DNA of 9,733 nt from NCBI GenBank assembly GCA_964646885.1, contig CAZYFM010000122.1, positions 1-9,733 of the forward strand. Reading direction: 5' to 3'. The translations under genes and the position numbers were made by a program. The notes beneath the pieces were generated by a model. That model saw only the letters and a program-made list of their open reading frames with translations. It was not told the origin of the DNA and did no database searches. Shown piece after piece: positions 7,054 through 9,733 of this stretch (position 1 is its first letter; each line of letters begins with the position of its first letter). Source of the DNA: SZUA-430 sp964646885 (GTDB lineage Bacteria > Pseudomonadota > Alphaproteobacteria > Micropepsales > Micropepsaceae).

Positions 7054-7437
7054 ATGTTCAAGTTCCTGAACTGGCTTCTGACCTGGTGGAACGGCCACAC
7101 CCTCGGAACCTGGATCTACACGAAGCGCAATGGGCGCCTCGTGGGCGAGGATGTGTTCGGAAACGCCTACTACCAGACCGCGGACGGAAAGCGCCGCTGG
7201 GTGCTCTACAAGAACGTGGCCGAAGCCTCTCTGGTACCGGCCGAGTGGCATGGCTGGCTGCACCACACGGTTCCCAATCCGCCGACGGTCGAGCCGCCAA
7301 AAGTGAAGTCGTGGGAGCAGGAGCACCGTCCCAATCTCACGGGCACGCCGCTGGCGCACAAGCCGGCCGGCAGCCTTCTCGCAGGCGGGGCGCGCCCGCA
7401 TGCGACCGGTGACTACGAAGCCTGGCAGCCAAAGTAA
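7054..7437 (+). CDS. NDUFA12-family accessory subunit of NADH:ubiquinone oxidoreductase (complex I)
   Basis: A 127-residue protein of the NDUFA12 (mitochondrial B17.2) family, a supernumerary subunit bound to the peripheral arm of complex I in alphaproteobacteria and mitochondria. The hallmark stretches are all present: a short hydrophobic N-terminus with TLGTWIYTKRNG, LVGEDVFGNAYY (about 29-40), KRRWVLYKN (about 46-54) and the conserved VPAEWHGWLHH (about 61-71). The C-terminal part has KSWEQEHRPNLTGTPLAHKPAGSL, also typical. The start has AAGGA (7044-7048) 5 bases upstream. mlaD begins 9 bases after the stop, so the two genes are almost surely cotranscribed. The gene is far from any nuo operon in this window, which is normal for this subunit and marks the host as alphaproteobacterial. 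Confidence 0.93.
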   Translation: MFKFLNWLLTWWNGHTLGTWIYTKRNGRLVGEDVFGNAYYQTADGKRRWVLYKNVAEASLVPAEWHGWLHHTVPNPPTVEPPKVKSWEQEHRPNLTGTPLAHKPAGSLLAGGARPHATGDYEAWQPK

Positions 7438-7446
7438 GGGGCGTTC

Positions 7447-7950
7447 ATGCAAAACGGATTTGTCGAGACTTTGATTGGTGCTGCGGTCGTCGTGCTCGCG
7501 GGACTCTTTTTCTATTACGGCTGGAGCTCCACCGAAGCCGGCTCCGTGCAGGGCTACCAGCTTGTCGCGAAGTTCGAGCGCATTGACGGCATCAATGTCG
7601 GCACGGATGTCCGCCTGTCCGGCATCAAGATCGGAACCGTCACGTCCCAGGAACTGGATGCGAAATCCTATCGCGCCGTCGTCAGGATGAGCATCCGCAA
7701 CGACGTTCCCATTCCGGACGACTCGTCGGTGAAGGTCGCAAGCGAAGGGCTGCTGGGCGGCTCCTTCCTGGCCGTCATGCCGGGCGCCAGCGAGACAAAC
7801 ATGAAGCCGGGTGCAGAGTTCGAGATCACGCAGGGTTCGGTGGACCTGATCACCCTGTTCGTGAAGTCGATGTCGGGCGGCGAATCCAAGCCGGAAACGC
7901 CGGCGCCCGCATCCAGCGCACCGCCGGCAGCCGATCCGGCGACGCCCTGA
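7447..7950 (+). CDS. mlaD: MlaD-type MCE protein, phospholipid transport at the outer membrane
   Basis: A 167-residue MCE-domain protein like MlaD, the periplasmic, inner-membrane-anchored part of the Mla ABC system that moves phospholipids between outer and inner membranes. Residues about 5-24 are one transmembrane segment (ETLIGAAVVVLAGLFFYYGW), as expected for MlaD. The MCE domain covers about 37-115, with YQLVAKFERIDGINVGTDVRLSGIKIGTV at its start and SEGLLGGSFLAV at its end. Residues 130-143 (GSVDLITLFVKSMS) fit the C-terminal helix that builds the central pore of the MlaD hexamer. A low-complexity Pro/Ala tail follows to 167. No mlaE, mlaF or mlaB lies beside it, so its ABC partners must be encoded elsewhere. 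AAGGGG (7436-7441), overlapping the end of the upstream stop codon, is the ribosome binding site. Confidence 0.9.
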   Translation: MQNGFVETLIGAAVVVLAGLFFYYGWSSTEAGSVQGYQLVAKFERIDGINVGTDVRLSGIKIGTVTSQELDAKSYRAVVRMSIRNDVPIPDDSSVKVASEGLLGGSFLAVMPGASETNMKPGAEFEITQGSVDLITLFVKSMSGGESKPETPAPASSAPPAADPATP

Positions 7951-7993
7951 TCTGAAGACAGAAACAAGAATACCCAAGAGTGGTGGTGTGGTG

Positions 7994-8596
7994 ATGCGCA
8001 AGACAGTTCTGATGGCAACGGCCGGGGCCGTGATGTCGATCGCGTGGCTCGTCGGCCCGCTGTCGGCCCAGCCTGACATCCAGCCGCCCGTTGAAACGCC
8101 GCTGCCGCAGCCCGCCGAACCCGCTCCCGCTGAAAGTGACCTTCCGGCCGACCCGGGTGTTCCTCCGTCCGAATTCCCGACGCAGCCGCCGGTCGAGGCG
8201 CCTGTGACGCCACCGCCGCCGCCGGAAGTCGTGCCGGCCCCGACGACGGGTGCGGCTCCCCAGGCACTGGGCGTGGTCCTCGGCGGGATCGACAAGGTGG
8301 CGGCCCGCACTGCCAAGTTTGAGGCGAACCTCAAGCAGAAGGTGTTCTACAATACGCTGATCATCACGGCGTATGCCTGCAAGACGCGCCCGCCGGAGGA
8401 GCCGCCGGAGTCGGCCGCATTCCTGGAAATCCAGGAACGCAAGCCCGACGGCACCACGCAAAAGCTGTTCTCCGGCTGGATGTTTGCATCGAGCCCCGCG
8501 CTGAACGCGCTCGAGCATCCCGTCTATGACGTCTGGGTCGTCAGCTGCAAGACGGCACCCGCCGCCAATACGGCGCCGGTTCCGCCCAACTCGTAG
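7994..8596 (+). CDS. DUF2155 domain-containing exported protein
   Basis: A 200-residue exported protein of unknown function. Residues 1 to about 25 form a signal peptide (MRKTVLMATA to PLSA). A long proline-rich linker (about 28-83, including a run of five prolines near 74-78) may span periplasmic space. The DUF2155 domain fills about 95-186: LGGIDKVAARTAKFEA, then ITAYACKTRPPEEPPESAAFLEI, then FSGWMFASSPALNALEHPVYDVWVVSCK. Two cysteines, C129 and C185, could form a disulfide. The family is largely alphaproteobacterial, and I know no proven role. The start is uncertain: the ATG at 7994 gives a standard signal peptide, while an in-frame GTG at 7988 is 7 bases from AAGAG (7976-7980). Its last 24 codons plus stop overlap the 3' end of aat on the other strand by 73 bases. 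It is the third gene of a likely NDUFA12-mlaD-DUF2155 transcript. Confidence 0.9.
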   Translation: MRKTVLMATAGAVMSIAWLVGPLSAQPDIQPPVETPLPQPAEPAPAESDLPADPGVPPSEFPTQPPVEAPVTPPPPPEVVPAPTTGAAPQALGVVLGGIDKVAARTAKFEANLKQKVFYNTLIITAYACKTRPPEEPPESAAFLEIQERKPDGTTQKLFSGWMFASSPALNALEHPVYDVWVVSCKTAPAANTAPVPPNS

Positions 8597-9198
8597 AAGT
8601 TTCCGTCGGCCGCAATCGCTTCGCGCAACAGCTTCTTGTAGGCCGCGCGTGGAATTTCGCGCGCACCAAACTGCGTCAGGTGCTGTGTGATGAACTGGGT
8701 GTCCAGCAGCCTGTAGCCACCCGCGCGCAGGCGCGCCACGAGGTGAACAAGCGCCATCTTGCTGACATCGGTGCGACGGCTGAACATGCTTTCGCCGAAG
8801 AACGCCGCGCCCGTGGAGACGCCATACAGCCCGCCAACAAGCTCGTCGCTGTCCCATACTTCCACGCTGTGTGCGTACCCTTCGCGAAAGAGCTGGATGT
8901 AGGAGTTCTCGATGACGGGATTGATCCAGGTATTTGATCGCACGGCAGACTCTTCCGCACACAGGGCGATCACGCGTTCGAAAGCACGGTCGACGCCGAT
9001 TGTGTAGGTGCTGCTGCGCATCGTGCGCGCAAGCCGTCGGGGAACATGGAACCCGTCGAGCGGGATGATGCCCCTCAGCTGCGGATCCAGCCAGAAGACA
9101 TCCTCGTCATCACGGCTTTCGGCCATTGGAAAATGGCCGCGCCGATACGCGGCCAGCAGGATGTCGGACGGGATGATGAGTGAGCTGTCCCGCTCCAA
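8524..9198 (-). CDS. aat: Leucyl/phenylalanyl-tRNA--protein transferase
   Basis: A 224-residue Aat enzyme, which moves Leu or Phe from aminoacyl-tRNA to proteins with N-terminal Arg or Lys and so marks them for ClpS/ClpAP degradation (N-degron pathway). The family start is seen in LLAAYRRGHFPMAES (14-28). The core motif GGLYGVSTGAAFFGESMFSRR (122-142) and LLDTQFITQHLTQFGAREIPR (164-184) are intact. E136 and D166 align with E. coli E156 and D186, the residues tied to catalysis. The only usable start is a TTG at 9198: the frame is closed by the accC stop three codons upstream, and no ATG or GTG lies before the conserved region. The ribosome binding site is poor, so translation probably depends on ribosomes finishing accC. 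The C-terminal end (ELGGTGAVLAAGAVLQLTTQTS) overlaps the DUF2155 gene in antisense. Confidence 0.93.
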   Translation of the reverse strand: MERDSSLIIPSDILLAAYRRGHFPMAESRDDEDVFWLDPQLRGIIPLDGFHVPRRLARTMRSSTYTIGVDRAFERVIALCAEESAVRSNTWINPVIENSYIQLFREGYAHSVEVWDSDELVGGLYGVSTGAAFFGESMFSRRTDVSKMALVHLVARLRAGGYRLLDTQFITQHLTQFGAREIPRAAYKKLLREAIAADGNFYELGGTGAVLAAGAVLQLTTQTS

Positions 9199-9204
9199 GG
9201 GGCG

Positions 9205-9733
9205 TCAGCTCTGCTCTTGCTGCCGCTTCAGGTACTTCTCCAGCCAGTGGATGGAGTAGTCACCATCGATGATGTCCTTCTCGTTCACCAGCGACTGGAA
9301 GAGCGGAATGGTCGTCTCGATGCCGTCGATGACGAACTCGGAGAGGCTGCGCCGCAGGCGCATGAGGCACTCGGTCCGGTTCTTGCCATGCACGATCAGC
9401 TTCCCGATGAGGCTGTCATAGTGCGGCGGGATGCGGTAGCCCGAATAGGCCGCTGAATCCACGCGCACGCCCAGTCCGCCCGGAACGTGGAAGTCCTTGA
9501 TGAGGCCAGGCGATGGTCTGAAGGTGCGTGCGTTCTCCGCATTGATGCGGCACTCAATGGCGTGGCCCGAGAACGTGATGTCGCTCTGGTTGAAGTTGAT
9601 CAGGCCGCCATGCGCCACGCGCAACTGCTCTCGGACCAGGTCGAGGCCCGTGATCATCTCCGTGACAGGGTGCTCCACCTGCAGGCGGGTGTTCATTTCG
9701 ATGAAAAAGAACTCGCCATTCTCATACAGGAAC
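9205..9733 (-). CDS. accC: Acetyl-CoA carboxylase biotin carboxylase subunit, C-terminal part (5' end outside window)
   Basis: This is the last 175 residues of the biotin carboxylase that carboxylates the biotin of AccB at the expense of ATP, the first step of fatty acid synthesis. The fragment opens with FLYENGEFFFIEMNTRLQVEHPVTEMITG. By alignment with E. coli AccC from memory, fragment residues E12, N14, R16, E20 and R62 correspond to E288, N290, R292, E296 and R338, so the active site is intact. GYRIPPHYDSLIGKL and the ending IHWLEKYLKRQQEQS are typical, and there is no BT or biotinyl domain after them, which separates it from the pccA product at the left edge. accB would be expected upstream, past the right edge. 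The TGA at 9205-9207 is followed in the same frame by CGC CCC and the TTG start of aat. Confidence 0.93.
   Translation of the reverse strand, partial: FLYENGEFFFIEMNTRLQVEHPVTEMITGLDLVREQLRVAHGGLINFNQSDITFSGHAIECRINAENARTFRPSPGLIKDFHVPGGLGVRVDSAAYSGYRIPPHYDSLIGKLIVHGKNRTECLMRLRRSLSEFVIDGIETTIPLFQSLVNEKDIIDGDYSIHWLEKYLKRQQEQS

Noticed and set aside
7042..8334. Open frame of 430 codons on the minus strand opposite NDUFA12, mlaD and DUF2155
   Set aside because: It lies wholly against three well-supported genes. Its Gly/Ser-rich N-terminus is just the complement of the proline-rich DUF2155 linker.
8644..8663. CGCGCG / CGCGCG hairpin inside aat, 47 bases after the DUF2155 stop, as a terminator
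   Set aside because: Short CG-only stem without a T-tract, within conserved coding sequence; likely compositional chance.
1..9733. Mobile elements, CRISPR arrays, tRNA or rRNA genes
   Set aside because: No transposase or integrase, no regularly spaced repeats and no tRNA-like cloverleaf or rRNA segments were found when reading both strands.

Overview
The window is about 9.7 kb of GC-rich, densely coding bacterial DNA. The gene set points to an alphaproteobacterium. The strongest clues are an NDUFA12-type accessory subunit of respiratory complex I, a DUF2155 protein and a typical alphaproteobacterial propionyl-CoA carboxylase alpha subunit. A Caulobacterales or Hyphomonadaceae-like host would fit, but that is inference. 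No rRNA, tRNA, CRISPR array, insertion sequence or phage gene was seen, and no stretch over about 115 bases lacks a gene.

Left part (1-2153): the 3' half of pccA (biotin carboxylase C-terminus, BT domain and biotinyl domain) on the + strand converges on a secreted serine hydrolase of the class C beta-lactamase/6-aminohexanoate-dimer hydrolase type on the - strand. A compact 46-bp divergent promoter region lies upstream of that hydrolase.

Middle (2200-6942, + strand): a 100-residue membrane-anchored small protein overlaps an acylphosphatase gene by 4 bases. A zinc-dependent alcohol dehydrogenase and a large exported M16 metallopeptidase with an intact zinc site follow. The small protein resembles the N-terminal extension that I recall on some alphaproteobacterial serine hydrolases, and here it stands alone, back to back with such a hydrolase.

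Right part (6943-9733): NDUFA12, an MlaD-type MCE lipid transport protein and a DUF2155 exported protein run on the + strand, probably as one transcript. They converge on aat (leucyl/phenylalanyl-tRNA-protein transferase) and accC (biotin carboxylase of acetyl-CoA carboxylase, N-terminus outside the window) on the - strand. The 3' ends of the DUF2155 gene and aat overlap by 73 bases. accC and aat share one reading frame, separated only by a TGA and two codons before a TTG start.

Most of the window is conserved housekeeping or metabolic sequence and I see no clear new defence, mobile or biosynthetic system. The points most worth checking are the stand-alone small module beside the serine hydrolase, an operator-like inverted repeat with a promoter-like box inside the 3' end of the M16 gene, and the tight accC/aat and aat/DUF2155 arrangements.
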